Positions 8,456-19,363 are shown, counted from the first letter of the stretch. The stretch: 61,975 bases of DNA from Burkholderia singularis (GCF_900176645.1 NZ_FXAN01000052.1:1-61975), one strand, 5' to 3'. A program made the numbers and translations. Notes: generated by a model not told the origin, from the letters alone.

Positions 8456-11173
8456 ATGACCGATCAAACGATGCGCCTCTGCGGCCTCGAGCCGTTCAAC
8501 GTCACGTCCGGCACGCTCTTCATCAACGTCGGCGAACGCACCAACGTCACCGGCTCGAAGGCATTCGCGCGGATGATCCTCAACGGCCAGTTCGACGACG
8601 CGCTCGCCGTCGCGCGTCAGCAGGTCGAGAACGGCGCGCAGGTGATCGACATCAACATGGACGAGGCGATGCTCGATTCGAAGGCGGCGATGGTGCGCTT
8701 TCTGAATCTGATCGCGTCGGAGCCGGACATCGCGCGCGTGCCGCTGATGATCGATTCGTCGAAGTGGGAGGTGATCGAGGCCGGCCTCAAGTGCGTGCAG
8801 GGCAAGGCGATCGTCAATTCGATCTCACTGAAGGAAGGCGAGGCGCAATTCGTCCATCACGCGAAGCTGATCCGCCGCTACGGCGCCGCGGCCGTCGTGA
8901 TGGCGTTCGACGAGCAAGGCCAGGCCGACACGCTCGCGCGCAAGATCGAGATCTGCCGGCGTTCGTATGACATTCTCGTCAACCAGGTCGGCTTCCCGCC
9001 CGAGGATATCGTGTTCGATCCGAACATCTTCGCGGTCGCGACCGGCATCGACGAGCACAACAATTACGCGGTCGACTTCATCGAGGCGACCCGCTGGATC
9101 AAACAAAATCTGCCGCATGCGAAGGTAAGCGGCGGCGTGTCGAACGTGTCGTTCTCGTTTCGCGGCAACGACCCGGTGCGCGAGGCGATCCATACCGTGT
9201 TCCTCTATCACGCGATCCAGGCGGGCATGGACATGGGGATCGTCAACGCGGGCCAGTTGGGTGTCTACGCGGAACTCGACGCCGAACTGCGTGAGCGCGT
9301 CGAGGACGTGATCCTGAACCGCCGAGCGGACGCGACCGACCGTCTGCTCGAGATCGCCGACAAGTTCAAGACCGGCGCGGCGAAAAAGGAAGAGAACCTC
9401 GAGTGGCGCAACCAGCCGGTCGAGCAGCGGCTTGCGCATGCGCTCGTGCACGGCGTCACGACGTTCATCGTCGAGGATACCGAAGAGGCGCGCGCGAAGA
9501 TTGCCGCGGCGGGCGGGCGGCCGATCAACGTGATCGAAGGCCCGCTGATGGACGGGATGAACATCGTCGGCGATCTGTTCGGCCAGGGCAAGATGTTCCT
9601 GCCGCAGGTGGTGAAATCGGCCCGCGTGATGAAACAGGCGGTCGCGCATCTGATTCCGTTCATCGAGGAAGAAAAGCGCCAACTCGCGCAAGCGGGCGGC
9701 GACGTGCGCGCGAAGGGCAAGATCGTGATCGCGACCGTGAAGGGGGACGTGCACGACATCGGCAAGAACATCGTATCGGTCGTGCTCCAGTGCAACAACT
9801 TCGAGGTCGTGAACATGGGCGTGATGGTCCCGTGCAACGAGATTCTCGCGAAAGCGAAGGTCGAGGGCGCGGACATCGTCGGGCTGTCGGGCCTCATCAC
9901 GCCGAGCCTCGAAGAAATGGCCTACGTCGCCTCCGAGATGCAGCGCGACGATTACTTCCGCGTGAAGAAGATTCCGCTGCTGATCGGCGGCGCGACCACG
10001 TCGCGCGTGCACACGGCGGTCAAGATCGCGCCGCACTACGAAGGCCCGGTCGTCTACGTGCCGGATGCGTCGCGCTCGGTATCGGTTGCGTCGAGCCTGC
10101 TGTCCGACGAGGGCGCGGCGAAGTATCTCGACGAGTTGAAGGCCGACTACGAGCGCATCCGCGAACAGCATGCGAACAAGAAGACGCAGCCGCTCGTCAC
10201 GCTCGCCGACGCGCGCGCGAACAAGACGAAGTTCGACTGGGCCGGTTACCAGCCGGTCAAGCCGAAGTTCATCGGCCGCCGCGTCTTCAAAAATTACGAC
10301 TTGAACGAACTCGCGAACTACATCGACTGGGGCCCGTTCTTCCAGACCTGGGACCTCGCGGGCCCGTATCCGGCGATTCTGAACGACGAGATCGTCGGCG
10401 AATCGGCGCGGCGCGTGTTCTCCGACGCGAAATCGATGCTCGCGCGGCTGATTCAGGGCCGCTGGCTGACCGCGAACGGCGTGATCGCGCTGCTGCCGGC
10501 CAACACGGTCAACGACGACGACATCGAGATCTACACCGACGAATCGCGCTCCGACGTGCTGCTCACGTGGCACAACCTGCGCCAGCAGAGCGTGCGCCCG
10601 GTCGTCGACGGCGTGATGCGCCCGAACCGCTCGCTTGCCGATTTCATTGCGCCGAAGGAGTCGGGCGTTGCAGACTACATCGGGATGTTTGCGGTGACGG
10701 CGGGCATCGGCGTCGATGCGAAGGAACAGCAATTCCTGGCCGATCACGACGATTACAGCGCGATCATGCTAAAGGCGCTCGCCGACCGTTTCGCGGAAGC
10801 GTTCGCAGAAGCGCTGCATGCGCGCGTTCGGCGCGAGCTTTGGGGCTATGCGAGCGATGAGCAGCTCGACAACGACGCGCTGATCGCCGAAAAATACGTC
10901 GGCATCCGGCCTGCGCCCGGCTACCCGGCGTGCCCGGACCACTTGGTGAAGCAGCCGATGTTCGAAGCGCTTCGGGCGGACGAGGTCGGCATGAGCGTGA
11001 CCGAATCGCTCGCGATGCTGCCGGCTGCGAGCGTATCGGGCTTTTATCTCGCTCATCCGGATAGCCGGTACTTTACGATCGGCAAGATCGGCGACGATCA
11101 GGTGGAGGATTTTGCGCGGCGAATGTCTCTGTCGACTGCGGACGCCAAACGCGCACTCGCGCCGCTGCTCTGA
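8456..11173 (+). CDS. metH: Methionine synthase MetH, pterin-, cobalamin- and AdoMet-binding modules
   Basis: The 905-residue protein carries the rest of MetH. It starts with the pterin-binding barrel ([16 protein letters not shown]), followed by the cobalamin cap and Rossmann module with DVHDIG at 431-436 (His433 as the lower cobalt ligand) and [13 protein letters not shown]. The C-terminal reactivation domain has [12 protein letters not shown] and [16 protein letters not shown], the AdoMet-binding signature. All key motifs are intact. Together with the preceding gene it makes up a full-length MetH of about 1260 residues, so this is a split enzyme rather than a broken one; the second gene has its own ATG and an intact frame. 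Confidence 0.94.
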   Translation: MTDQTMRLCGLEPFNVTSGTLFINVGERTNVTGSKAFARMILNGQFDDALAVARQQVENGAQVIDINMDEAMLDSKAAMVRFLNLIASEPDIARVPLMIDSSKWEVIEAGLKCVQGKAIVNSISLKEGEAQFVHHAKLIRRYGAAAVVMAFDEQGQADTLARKIEICRRSYDILVNQVGFPPEDIVFDPNIFAVATGIDEHNNYAVDFIEATRWIKQNLPHAKVSGGVSNVSFSFRGNDPVREAIHTVFLYHAIQAGMDMGIVNAGQLGVYAELDAELRERVEDVILNRRADATDRLLEIADKFKTGAAKKEENLEWRNQPVEQRLAHALVHGVTTFIVEDTEEARAKIAAAGGRPINVIEGPLMDGMNIVGDLFGQGKMFLPQVVKSARVMKQAVAHLIPFIEEEKRQLAQAGGDVRAKGKIVIATVKGDVHDIGKNIVSVVLQCNNFEVVNMGVMVPCNEILAKAKVEGADIVGLSGLITPSLEEMAYVASEMQRDDYFRVKKIPLLIGGATTSRVHTAVKIAPHYEGPVVYVPDASRSVSVASSLLSDEGAAKYLDELKADYERIREQHANKKTQPLVTLADARANKTKFDWAGYQPVKPKFIGRRVFKNYDLNELANYIDWGPFFQTWDLAGPYPAILNDEIVGESARRVFSDAKSMLARLIQGRWLTANGVIALLPANTVNDDDIEIYTDESRSDVLLTWHNLRQQSVRPVVDGVMRPNRSLADFIAPKESGVADYIGMFAVTAGIGVDAKEQQFLADHDDYSAIMLKALADRFAEAFAEALHARVRRELWGYASDEQLDNDALIAEKYVGIRPAPGYPACPDHLVKQPMFEALRADEVGMSVTESLAMLPAASVSGFYLAHPDSRYFTIGKIGDDQVEDFARRMSLSTADAKRALAPLL

Positions 11174-11181
11174 TTCGGACA

Positions 11182-11201
11182 GCCGCCGCGGCGCCGGCGG
11201 C
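11182..11201. terminator. GC hairpin between convergent metH and DUF1840 genes
   Basis: GCCGCCG (11182-11188) pairs with CGGCGGC (11195-11201) over a 6-base loop. There is no T-run, so it is only a candidate bidirectional terminator between converging genes. Confidence 0.3.
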
Positions 11202-11290
11202 GCGGCAGGCGCCGGCCCTTCCGGCCGGCTCAACGCTTGCCGCCGCCGCTCACATGCGCGACATACGGCAACGGCACGCGCCGGCGAGGC

Positions 11291-11614
11291 TCAAAAGCCC
11301 CAATGAACGTCGACGTTCTGCGCCTTCGCCTCGCGAAGCATCGCGAGAAACGGCGCGACGCGCTGCGCAAGGCTCGGCGGGACTTCGTGGTGCGGATAAT
11401 CGGCGTCATCCTCATGGAAGTGACCGGCATGCTCGGCGCTCGCCTGCTTGGCCTGGTCGACCGCATTCTCGAGCTTCGCAATCGCCGCGTCGAGTTCGTC
11501 AGACATGATCACCCCGCGCTCGCCGAGCTGCTTGCCGATGATGCCGAGCACAAGAACCGCGAAATCCTTCAGCACGTCCAGATCCTGGGCTGCCTTGCTT
11601 TTGAACGTAATCAT
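11291..11614 (-). CDS. DUF1840 family protein
   Basis: A 107-residue soluble protein starting MITFKSKAAQDLDVLKDFA with a central helical, acidic part and the phrase HFHEDDADYPHHEVPPSLAQ, matching DUF1840, a beta/gamma-proteobacterial family of unknown function. The His/Asp cluster could bind metal but this is speculation. It is convergent with metH and divergent from argS; an argS-side TAAAAT lies at 11727-11732. Confidence 0.82.
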   Translation of the reverse strand: MITFKSKAAQDLDVLKDFAVLVLGIIGKQLGERGVIMSDELDAAIAKLENAVDQAKQASAEHAGHFHEDDADYPHHEVPPSLAQRVAPFLAMLREAKAQNVDVHWGF

Positions 11615-11817
11615 GGTTATCCCTTTTTCGTCTTGTCGTGCCTGCCGGCGTCCTTGCCCGAACGCCGCGCCCGCTTACGGAACCTCCCGGAAGCGCCCGG
11701 CACCTGAGCGGCATATTAGCACCTGTTAAAATCCAGCGATCCCTTTGAAACGCGCGCGGTGCACGCGCGCCGGCGGGCCCAACCGGTGGGCCGCCGTCCA
11801 CGACATCCTCGACCAGC

Positions 11818-13602
11818 ATGCTGCCTGCCCAAAAACATATCCTCGAAACCCTTCTCGACAACAGCGTGAAGCAGGTCGTCGCCGCATCGAAAGGCGCGGC
11901 CGACGCTGCCTTCGTGACGCCGGCGATCACGCTCGAGCGCCCGAAGGCAGCCGCGCACGGCGACGTCGCATGCAACGTCGCGCTGCAGCTCGCGAAGCCT
12001 CTGGCCGCGAATCCGCGCCAGCTCGCCGAGCAGATCGTCGCCGCGCTGAACGCCCAGCCGGAAGCGGCGGGCCTCGTCGAGGCGGCGGAAATCGCCGGCC
12101 CCGGCTTCATCAATCTGCGCCTGTCGGCCGCGTCGAAGCAGGCGGTGATCAGCGCCGTGCTCGCCGAGGGCGCGGCGTTCGGCAGGAGCGAGCGCGAAAA
12201 AGGCAAACGCGTGCTGGTCGAATTCGTCTCCGCCAACCCGACCGGCCCGCTACACGTCGGCCACGGCCGCCAGGCGGCGCTCGGCGACGCGATCTCGAAC
12301 GTGCTCGCGAGCCAGGGCTACACGGTGCATCGCGAGTTCTATTACAACGACGCCGGCGTGCAGATCCATAACCTCGCGGTATCGACGCAAGCGCGCGCGC
12401 GCGGCTTGAAGCCGGGCGATGCGGGCTGGCCGGAGGCCGCGTACAACGGCGAATACATCGCCGACATCGCACGCGGCTATCTGAACGGCGAAACGGTCGC
12501 GGCAAGCGACGGCGAGCCGGTGACCAGCAAGGGCGACGCCGAGGATCTCGAGGCGATCCGCAAATTCGCGGTCGCGTATCTGCGCCGCGAGCAGGACATG
12601 GATCTGAAGGCGTTCGGCGTCAAGTTCGACCAGTACTATCTCGAATCGTCGCTATACAAGGAAGGCCGCGTCGAGAAGACGGTCGACGCGCTCGTCGCGG
12701 CAGGCATGACCTACGAGCAGGAAGGCGCGCTGTGGCTGCGCACGACCGACGACGGCGACGACAAGGACCGCGTGATGCGCAAATCTGACGGCACGTACAC
12801 GTACTTCGTGCCGGACGTCGCCTACCACGTGACGAAGTGGGAGCGCGGCTACACCAAGGTGATCAACATCCAGGGCTCGGACCATCACGGCACGATCGCG
12901 CGCGTGCGCGCCGGCCTGCAGGGGCTGCATATCGGCATACCCAGCGGTTATCCCGACTACGTGCTGCACAAGATGGTCACCGTGATGCGCGATGGCCAGG
13001 AAGTGAAGATTTCGAAGCGCGCGGGCAGCTACGTGACGGTGCGCGACCTGATCGAATGGTCGGGCGGCGCGGCGCCCGGCTCCGAGGCGCCGCCCGAGCA
13101 AATCGACGAGGCGACGATCACGCGCGGCCGCGACGCGGTGCGCTTTTTCCTGATCTCGCGCAAGGCGGACACGGAGTTCGTGTTCGACATCGATCTTGCG
13201 TTGAAACAGAACGACGAAAATCCGGTCTACTACGTGCAGTACGCGCACGCACGGATCTGCTCGGTGCTCGCCGAATGGAAGTCGCGCTACGGCGCGACCG
13301 ACGCGCAGCTATCGGGCGCCGACCTGTCGCCGCTCGTTAGCAAGCAGGCGACGGCGCTGATGCAAAAGCTCGCCGAATACCCCGATGTGCTCACGCACGC
13401 GGCGAACGAGCTGGCGCCGCACGCCGTTGCGTTCTATCTGCGCGATCTCGCGGGCGAGTTTCACTCGTTCTACAATGCGGAGCGCGTGCTCGTCGACGAA
13501 GCCGCGCCGCGCGACGCGCGTGCCGCGCTCCTCGCGGCGACGCGTCAGGTGCTCGAAAACGGTCTCGCGATGCTCGGCGTATCCGCACCGAGCAAGATGT
13601 AA
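11818..13602 (+). CDS. argS: Arginyl-tRNA synthetase
   Basis: This 594-residue class I aminoacyl-tRNA synthetase charges tRNA-Arg. The N-terminal additional domain ([14 protein letters not shown]), the HIGH-type motif HVGHG at 146-150 after SANPTGPL, the [14 protein letters not shown] segment, the KMSKS-like region [16 protein letters not shown], and the C-terminal anticodon-binding helical domain are all present. Length is usual for the family. The following SPOR, dsbA and SDR genes are on the same strand with short gaps. Confidence 0.96.
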   Translation: MLPAQKHILETLLDNSVKQVVAASKGAADAAFVTPAITLERPKAAAHGDVACNVALQLAKPLAANPRQLAEQIVAALNAQPEAAGLVEAAEIAGPGFINLRLSAASKQAVISAVLAEGAAFGRSEREKGKRVLVEFVSANPTGPLHVGHGRQAALGDAISNVLASQGYTVHREFYYNDAGVQIHNLAVSTQARARGLKPGDAGWPEAAYNGEYIADIARGYLNGETVAASDGEPVTSKGDAEDLEAIRKFAVAYLRREQDMDLKAFGVKFDQYYLESSLYKEGRVEKTVDALVAAGMTYEQEGALWLRTTDDGDDKDRVMRKSDGTYTYFVPDVAYHVTKWERGYTKVINIQGSDHHGTIARVRAGLQGLHIGIPSGYPDYVLHKMVTVMRDGQEVKISKRAGSYVTVRDLIEWSGGAAPGSEAPPEQIDEATITRGRDAVRFFLISRKADTEFVFDIDLALKQNDENPVYYVQYAHARICSVLAEWKSRYGATDAQLSGADLSPLVSKQATALMQKLAEYPDVLTHAANELAPHAVAFYLRDLAGEFHSFYNAERVLVDEAAPRDARAALLAATRQVLENGLAMLGVSAPSKM

Positions 13603-13679
13603 CGCCGAAGCCGTCGGCAAGCGTCGCGGCGCGCTGCGCCGCGGCTGATTCACGATTCTTTTCGCAGGTGACTCAAGCA

Positions 13680-14537
13680 ATGGCAAAACCACGCCGCACG
13701 TCGAAGCAATCGAAGCAAGCCGGAGGAACATTTCTTGGTATCGTGCTGGGCCTGATCGTCGGCCTGGCCATCGCGGTGGTGGTCGCGCTTTACATCACCC
13801 GCGCACCGTCGCCGTTCGTGTCGAAAGTGGCGCCGCCCACCGACAGCAACGCCAGCCAGCCCCAGCAATACGACCCGAACCGCGCACTGCAAGGCAAGAC
13901 GCCCGGCCAGCCGGTCGCGCCTCAGGCCGCGCAGCCCGCGCCGTCGAACACCGCGCCCGGTCAGACAACGGCCCCGAACCAGCCGCCGCTGCTGTCCGAG
14001 CCGCAGATCGTCGAGGTGCCGGGCAGCAATGGCAGGAACACGTCGAATACCTCCGACGCGTCGGATAACGACAATTCGGACAGCGGCGTCGCCGTCGCGC
14101 CGAAACCCGCCGACACCGCGCCGCCGGTGAAGAAACCGCAGGCGAACGCGAGCAATAACGGCACGCCGCCGCGCACGTCCGGTACGAGCGCATCCAGCGC
14201 CGAAACGCCGCAGAAGAGCGCGCAGACGCAAGCGCCGAAGAGCGCGTCATCGTCGGCCAACGCCGCGGCCAAGCCCGCTGCGCCCGCCGCCGACGCGAAC
14301 ACCGGCTACCTGCTGCAAGTCGGCGCGTACAAGACCGAATCGGATGCCGAGCAGCAGCGCGCACGTCTCGGCTTCCAAGGCTTCGAGTCGAAGGTGACGA
14401 AACGCGACGTCAACGGCGTAACCTACTATCGCGTGCGAGTCGGGCCGTTCTCGAAATTCGACGAGATGAACTCGGCCCGTCAGCGGTTGTCCGACGCGGG
14501 TATCGACACTGCGGTCATTCGCTTTACGAAACAGTAA
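13680..14537 (+). CDS. SPOR-domain inner membrane protein (FtsN-like)
   Basis: The 285-residue protein has a basic head (MAKPRRTSKQSKQ), one membrane helix around 17-38 (FLGIVLGLIVGLAIAVVVAL), a Pro/Ala/Ser/Asn-rich periplasmic linker, and a C-terminal SPOR domain from about 207 (GYLLQVGAYKTESDAEQQRA to VRVGPFSK). SPOR domains bind denuded peptidoglycan at the division site, so a septal role as in FtsN is likely. ATG 13680 is chosen over a GTG at 13668 because AGGTGA lies 8 bases upstream. It is placed between argS and dsbA, the usual Burkholderia order. Confidence 0.87.
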   Translation: MAKPRRTSKQSKQAGGTFLGIVLGLIVGLAIAVVVALYITRAPSPFVSKVAPPTDSNASQPQQYDPNRALQGKTPGQPVAPQAAQPAPSNTAPGQTTAPNQPPLLSEPQIVEVPGSNGRNTSNTSDASDNDNSDSGVAVAPKPADTAPPVKKPQANASNNGTPPRTSGTSASSAETPQKSAQTQAPKSASSSANAAAKPAAPAADANTGYLLQVGAYKTESDAEQQRARLGFQGFESKVTKRDVNGVTYYRVRVGPFSKFDEMNSARQRLSDAGIDTAVIRFTKQ

Positions 14538-14585
14538 ACAACCGACCGCAGCGCCGTTACTCACCCAACTGATCGAATAGTCAAC

Positions 14586-15224
14586 ATGAAAAAACTGCTC
14601 AACACGTTGTTCCTGTCCTTGAGCCTCGTCGTGGGCTTGGCTCATGCGTCGCCCGCGGCCCCGGTGGCCGGTAGGGACTACGAGGTGATGAAATCGCCGC
14701 AGCCGGTATCGGCGCCGGCCGGCAAGGTCGAGGTGATCGAGTTCTTCTGGTACGGGTGCCCGCACTGCTACGAATTCGAACCGACGGTCGAAGCCTGGGT
14801 GAAAAAGGAAGGCGACAAGATTGCGTTCAAGCGCGTGCCCGTCGCGTTCCGTGACGATTTCGTCCCGCATACGAAGCTGTTCTATGCGTTGTCGGCGCTC
14901 GGTATCTCGGAAAAGGTCACGCCGGCCGTGTTCGATGCGATCCACAAGCAGAAAAACTATCTGCTGACGCCGCAGGCGCAAGCCGACTTCCTCGCAACCC
15001 AAGGCGTCGACAAGAAGAAGTTCCTCGACGCGTACAACTCGTTCAGCGTGCAAGGCCAAGCGAAGCAAGCCGCCGAGCAACTGAAGAGCTACGCCATCGA
15101 TGGGGTGCCGACGATCGTCGTTCAAGGCAAGTACAAGACGGGGCCGGCTTATACGAACAGCCTCGAGGGCACCGCCCAGGTGCTCGATTTCCTCGTCAAG
15201 CAGGTGCAGGACAAGAAGCTGTAA
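14586..15224 (+). CDS. dsbA: Thiol:disulfide interchange protein DsbA
   Basis: A 212-residue periplasmic oxidase that introduces disulfides into exported proteins. A signal peptide (LLNTLFLSLSLVVGLAHA) precedes a thioredoxin fold with the active site CPHC at 58-61 inside EFFWYGCPHCYEFEP, and the cis-Pro loop GVPTIVV near the end. The CPHC dipeptide is that of strongly oxidising DsbA. The start ATG follows the SPOR gene by 48 bases. Confidence 0.95.
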   Translation: MKKLLNTLFLSLSLVVGLAHASPAAPVAGRDYEVMKSPQPVSAPAGKVEVIEFFWYGCPHCYEFEPTVEAWVKKEGDKIAFKRVPVAFRDDFVPHTKLFYALSALGISEKVTPAVFDAIHKQKNYLLTPQAQADFLATQGVDKKKFLDAYNSFSVQGQAKQAAEQLKSYAIDGVPTIVVQGKYKTGPAYTNSLEGTAQVLDFLVKQVQDKKL

Positions 15225-15257
15225 CGCTTCTGCCTGCCCGCCATCGATAGCGCCGGC

Positions 15258-16034
15258 ATGACCGCTTCACCCTCCGTCAAGGTCTTCATCACCGGCGCAT
15301 CGAGCGGCCTCGGGCTCGCGCTCGCCGCCGAATACGCGCGGCAGGGCGCGACGCTCGGCCTCGTCGCCCGGCGCGGCGAGACTCTCGCCGAATTCGCGCA
15401 ACGCTTCCCGTCGTCGTCGATCTCGATCTATCCCGCCGACGTGCGCGACGCCGGCGCACTTGCGCAGGCCGCCGCACGCTTTGTCGCCGCGCATGGCTGC
15501 CCGGATGTCGTGATCGCGAACGCCGGCATCAGCAAGGGCGCGATCACCGGCGAAGGCGATCTCGACGCGTTTCGCGAGATCATGGATGTCAACTATTACG
15601 GGATGGTCGCGACATTCGAGCCGTTCATCGCGTCGATGACGGCCGCGCGGCACGGCACGCTCGTCGGCATCGCGAGCGTCGCCGGCGTGCGTGGACTGCC
15701 CGGCTCGGGCGCATACAGCGCGTCCAAGGCGGCCGCGATCAAGTATCTCGAGGCGCTGCGGGTCGAACTGCGGGCTGCGCAAGTGGCGGTCGTGACGATC
15801 GCGCCCGGCTACATCCGCACGCCGATGACCGAGCATAACCCTTACCCGATGCCGTTTTTGCTCGATGCCGACCGCTTCGCCACGCTGGCGGTGAAGGCGA
15901 TTGCGCGTAAGGCGTCGTTTCGCGTGATTCCGTGGCAAATGGGTGTCGTCGCGCAGCTGCTGCACGTGCTGCCGCGCTGGCTGTACGATCGCCTCTTCGA
16001 GAAGGCGCCGCGCAAACCGCGCGCGACGAAATAG
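15258..16034 (+). CDS. Short-chain dehydrogenase/reductase
   Basis: The 258-residue SDR has the cofactor motif TGASSGLGLALA near the N-terminus, NAG in the middle (VIANAGIS), a catalytic Ser in GIASVAGVRG and YSASK as the catalytic Tyr/Lys. The C-terminal 40 residues are hydrophobic then basic (WQMGVVAQLLHVLPRWLYD), which could give peripheral membrane contact. Substrate unknown. It is 33 bases after dsbA on the same strand, so possibly cotranscribed, but no functional link to disulfide formation is apparent. Confidence 0.88.
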   Translation: MTASPSVKVFITGASSGLGLALAAEYARQGATLGLVARRGETLAEFAQRFPSSSISIYPADVRDAGALAQAAARFVAAHGCPDVVIANAGISKGAITGEGDLDAFREIMDVNYYGMVATFEPFIASMTAARHGTLVGIASVAGVRGLPGSGAYSASKAAAIKYLEALRVELRAAQVAVVTIAPGYIRTPMTEHNPYPMPFLLDADRFATLAVKAIARKASFRVIPWQMGVVAQLLHVLPRWLYDRLFEKAPRKPRATK

Positions 16035-16659
16035 CGAAGCAGCGCGTCCGGGTCCGTTCGGGCGGATGGAGTCCCGCGCGGCTATTCATCGTTCGCCGGA
16101 TTTCCCCCTCCTCTTTGCACCGGCTCACATCGTGAGCGGCATCTCGCAACGCCGATAGCCGACGCAGTGCTCGCGGCCTCGTGGCGCGGGCTCGTCGGAG
16201 GCCGGGCATTTCTGCGCACCTGCGCTCCACGCAAGGACACGTGCCCGGCGCGGCAAGCCTGCGCGCGGCATTCACGTTCGCGCGCAGCGGCCATCGATCC
16301 GCAGCGGCATCCCCCGCGCCGCGATCTCCGATGTGACCGACATCGTACTTCCATTACCGGTCAACCCTGGGAGTCGACGCACAGAATGGTTCATCACTTG
16401 ACACGCGTTGATTATATGATGATCATCATTCAAAAATATCCAAGGGCCACACCGAGCGAAGTACGGCATGGCGGCGGCGCGGTCACGCAATAAAAAGCGT
16501 GCCGCGCCGCCCGGGCCGTTTCATCGAACCGTTCGCTACTCGCCTGACACCGACGGCGATAGCCGATCACCCGTTTTTCAACGTTGCAAACCGAACGGCC
16601 TCAGGCGATGCATTCCGTCGTCCGTGCGCCGAATGACGACCCGCGAGGAGAACCGAGAC
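16035..16659. other. Long leader region before the efflux operon
   Basis: No convincing gene is present in these 625 bases. The region from 16385 to 16445 turns AT-rich and holds the TTGACA box and palindrome described separately. About 230 bases separate this promoter from the first pump gene, giving a long untranslated leader; I see no obvious attenuator in it. Confidence 0.5.
16398..16429 (+). promoter_or_regulatory. Efflux-operon promoter overlapped by a perfect palindrome
   Basis: TTGACA at 16398-16403 is followed after 17 bases by GATCAT (4 of 6 matches to a -10 box). That -10 lies inside the perfect 14-bp palindrome ATGATGATCATCAT at 16416-16429. A near copy (12 of 14) lies over the -10 box of the tetR gene at the other end of the operon, so it is the likely operator of that regulator. 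Confidence 0.65.
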
Positions 16660-17748
16660 GTGAGCGAAAATCGTCCCGATGCGCAGGCACCCCTGGGCAG
16701 CGGCCAGCCTCCGCGACGCAGACCCAAGCTGGTCGTGCCCGCCATTGCCGTGCTGTTGATTGCACTGGTCGCCTACGGCCTCTACTGGTGGGGCCGGGGA
16801 CGCTACCTCGAAGCTACCGACGACGCATACGTCGGCGGCAACATCACGGTCATCTCGCCACACGTCGCAGGCTACGTGTCGGATCTGCTCGTCGACGACA
16901 ATCAGCGCGTGCATGCAGGCCAGCCGCTGTTGCGGCTCCATCAGAGCGACTACGAAGCCGAACTCGATGCGGCAAAGGCGAGCGAGGCGGAGATCGGCGC
17001 GTCCCGCCAGCGGCTCGCCGCACAGCGCGCGCTGCAGCAGCAAGTGATCGACCAGGCGAGCGCCGATGTCGACGAAAAAAAAGCCGCATTGAATTTCGCG
17101 CAAACCGATGCTGCGCGCTACCGCAGGCTCGCCGTGACCGAAGCCGGCACGCGGCAAAGCGAGGAGCGCTCGAGCGCCGCGTTACAGCAAGCCAAGGCGC
17201 AGCTCGACGCTGCCAATGCCCGGCTGCGCGCGGCCCGTCAACAGATCGCGGTGCTCGACGGGCAGATCGCCGAAGCCAACGCGTCGCAGCAACGTTCCGG
17301 CGCGGCGCGGCGCACGGCGCAGCTCAATCTGGGCTATACCGAGCTACGTGCGCCGATCGACGGCTATGTCGGCAACCGCGCCGCGCATCTCGGCAGCTAC
17401 GTGACACCCGGCACCCAACTGATGTCGGTCGTCGCGTCGAGCGGCCTGTGGGTCGACGCGAATTTCAAGGAAGACCAGCTCACGGCGATGAAGCCCGGCC
17501 AGCCGGCCAAGGTCTGCGCGGACGTCCTGCCGTCGCAGTGCTTCCAAGGACACGTGCAACGCCTTGCTCCGGCGACCGGAGCGGTATTCAGCGTGATTCC
17601 TCCGCAAAATGCCACCGGCAATTTCACGCGCATCGTCCAGCGCGTGCCGGTACGCATCGCGCTCGACGGCGCGGACAGCGTACTCGGCATCCTGCGGCCC
17701 GGACTGTCCGCCACCGTGACGGTCGATACGCGCGGAGCCGTCAAGTGA
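16660..17748 (+). CDS. emrA: EmrA-type membrane fusion protein of a multidrug efflux pump
   Basis: The 362-residue periplasmic adaptor belongs to the HlyD/EmrA family. A basic head (RRRPKLV) precedes one membrane helix (VVPAIAVLLIALVAYGLYW), then TDDAYVGGNITVISPHVAGY starts the split lipoyl domain, followed by a long Gln/Ala-rich coiled hairpin and the return lipoyl strand LGYTELRAPIDGYVGNR. GTG 16660 is chosen because GAGGAG lies 9 bases before it; an ATG at 16633 lacks a binding site. Its stop overlaps the start of the MFS gene, so the two are translationally coupled. Confidence 0.9.
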   Translation: MSENRPDAQAPLGSGQPPRRRPKLVVPAIAVLLIALVAYGLYWWGRGRYLEATDDAYVGGNITVISPHVAGYVSDLLVDDNQRVHAGQPLLRLHQSDYEAELDAAKASEAEIGASRQRLAAQRALQQQVIDQASADVDEKKAALNFAQTDAARYRRLAVTEAGTRQSEERSSAALQQAKAQLDAANARLRAARQQIAVLDGQIAEANASQQRSGAARRTAQLNLGYTELRAPIDGYVGNRAAHLGSYVTPGTQLMSVVASSGLWVDANFKEDQLTAMKPGQPAKVCADVLPSQCFQGHVQRLAPATGAVFSVIPPQNATGNFTRIVQRVPVRIALDGADSVLGILRPGLSATVTVDTRGAVK

Positions 17749-19349
17749 GCAGCACCTCGGAGACGATCGCGCAAAACGCGCCCCCCGCGCCAGCCTCGGC
17801 GGGCGCGCCCCCGCCCGCTTGGCCGTTTGCCGTGATGTGCGTCGGCATGTTCATCGCGCTGCTCGACATCCAGATCGTCGCATCGTCGCTGCAAGACATC
17901 GGCGGCGGCCTCAACGCAGCGCAAGACGAGATCGGCTGGGTGCAGACCGCCTACCTGATCGCCGAAATCACGGTGATCCCGATGTCGGGCTGGCTCACGC
18001 GGGTCTTCTCGACGCGGCTGCTGTTCGTCGGCTCGGCGCTCGGCTTTACCTTCGCCAGCATGCTGTGCGGACTGGCATGGAATATCGAGAGCATGATCGT
18101 ATTCCGCGCGGTGCAGGGTGTGCTGGGCGCATCGATGATTCCGACGGTCTTCACGTCGTCGTTCCACTACTTCGAAGGCAAGCGCCGTGTGCTCGCCGCC
18201 GCGGTGATCGGCACGATCGGCTCGATGGCGCCGGCGCTCGGTCCGGTCGTCGGCGGCTGGATCACCGATACGGCAAACTGGCGCTGGCTGTTTTATGTGA
18301 ACCTCGTGCCAGGCCTGCTCGTCGCGCTCGGCGTATCGCTCGGCGGCGACATCGACCGTCCCGACCGGTCGCTGCTTCGCGACGCCGACTATCCCGGCAT
18401 TGCGCTGATGGCGCTTTTTCTCGGCACGCTCGAATATGTGCTGGAAGAAGGTTCGCGCTGGAATTGGTTCGACGATGCGACCATCCGGCGCTGCGCGATG
18501 ATCTCCGCGTGCGCGGGCCTGCTGTTCATCGCGCGCTCGCTGAGCTATGCGAACCCGGTCGTCGACCTGCGCGCGTTCGGCAACCGGAATTTCACGGTCG
18601 GCTGCCTGCTGTCGTTCATGACCGGAGTCGGCACGTTCTCGACGATTTATCTGACGCCGCTCTTCCTCGGCTACGTGCGCGGCTACAGCGCATGGCAAAC
18701 CGGCATCGCGATGATTCCCACCGGATTGGCCGCGTTGATAGGCGTGCCGTGCTACGTGATGCTCGCGCGCAAGACGGATTTGCGCTGGCTGATGATGTTC
18801 GGCATGGCGATGTTTGGCCTGTCGATGTGGAATTTCCGCTTCATCACGCACGATTGGGGAGACGATCAACTGCTTTGGCCGCAACTGCTGCGCGGCTTCC
18901 CGCAAGTGTTTGCGGTTGCGCCGGCCGTCACGCTCGGGCTCGGCAGTCTGCCGCCCGAGCGGCTCAAATATGCGAGCGGCCTTTTCAACATGATGCGCAA
19001 CCTCGGCGGCGCGGTCGGCATCGCGGTGGTCAGCGCGCTGCTGAACAACCGGACCAACCAGCATTTCTACGACATCGCAACGCATCTGACGCCCGCCAAC
19101 GCACCGATGCAATCGATGCTGCACGGTCTGCAAACTCGACTGACCGGCGTACTCGGTTCGCCGCAGGCGGCCGGGGTCGCGTCCCTCAAGGAGCTGCACG
19201 ACGTCGCATTCCGCGAAGCGCAGACCATGGCCTACGGCGACGTGCTCACGATCATCATGGCGGGTTTCACGCTCGCGACGCTCATCGTGCCGCTGATGCG
19301 CAAGGTCTCCCCGCCCCCGCCGCCCAGACCGGCCGGCAAAGCACATTGA
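17745..19349 (+). CDS. emrB: EmrB-type MFS multidrug transporter (DHA2 family)
   Basis: A 534-residue, probably 14-helix proton antiporter. The DHA2 signature LDIQIVASSLQDIGGGLNA in helix 1, then EIGWVQTAYLIAEITVIPMS, and motif C-like GPVVGGWITD are visible. It starts at a GTG overlapping the emrA stop (GTGA at 17745-17748). With the preceding adaptor and the following outer membrane factor it should form a tripartite pump exporting hydrophobic compounds or drugs across both membranes. Substrates are not predictable from sequence. Confidence 0.92.
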   Translation: MSSTSETIAQNAPPAPASAGAPPPAWPFAVMCVGMFIALLDIQIVASSLQDIGGGLNAAQDEIGWVQTAYLIAEITVIPMSGWLTRVFSTRLLFVGSALGFTFASMLCGLAWNIESMIVFRAVQGVLGASMIPTVFTSSFHYFEGKRRVLAAAVIGTIGSMAPALGPVVGGWITDTANWRWLFYVNLVPGLLVALGVSLGGDIDRPDRSLLRDADYPGIALMALFLGTLEYVLEEGSRWNWFDDATIRRCAMISACAGLLFIARSLSYANPVVDLRAFGNRNFTVGCLLSFMTGVGTFSTIYLTPLFLGYVRGYSAWQTGIAMIPTGLAALIGVPCYVMLARKTDLRWLMMFGMAMFGLSMWNFRFITHDWGDDQLLWPQLLRGFPQVFAVAPAVTLGLGSLPPERLKYASGLFNMMRNLGGAVGIAVVSALLNNRTNQHFYDIATHLTPANAPMQSMLHGLQTRLTGVLGSPQAAGVASLKELHDVAFREAQTMAYGDVLTIIMAGFTLATLIVPLMRKVSPPPPPRPAGKAH

Positions 19350-19363
19350 CGAGGGCCCCGCTC

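Noticed and set aside
8825..10747. Leftward 640-codon frame
   Set aside because: It lies opposite the strongly supported methionine synthase gene in the frame where high third-position GC removes stops.
17397..19346. Leftward 649-codon frame
   Set aside because: Antisense to emrB, rich in Arg and His, no recognisable domain.
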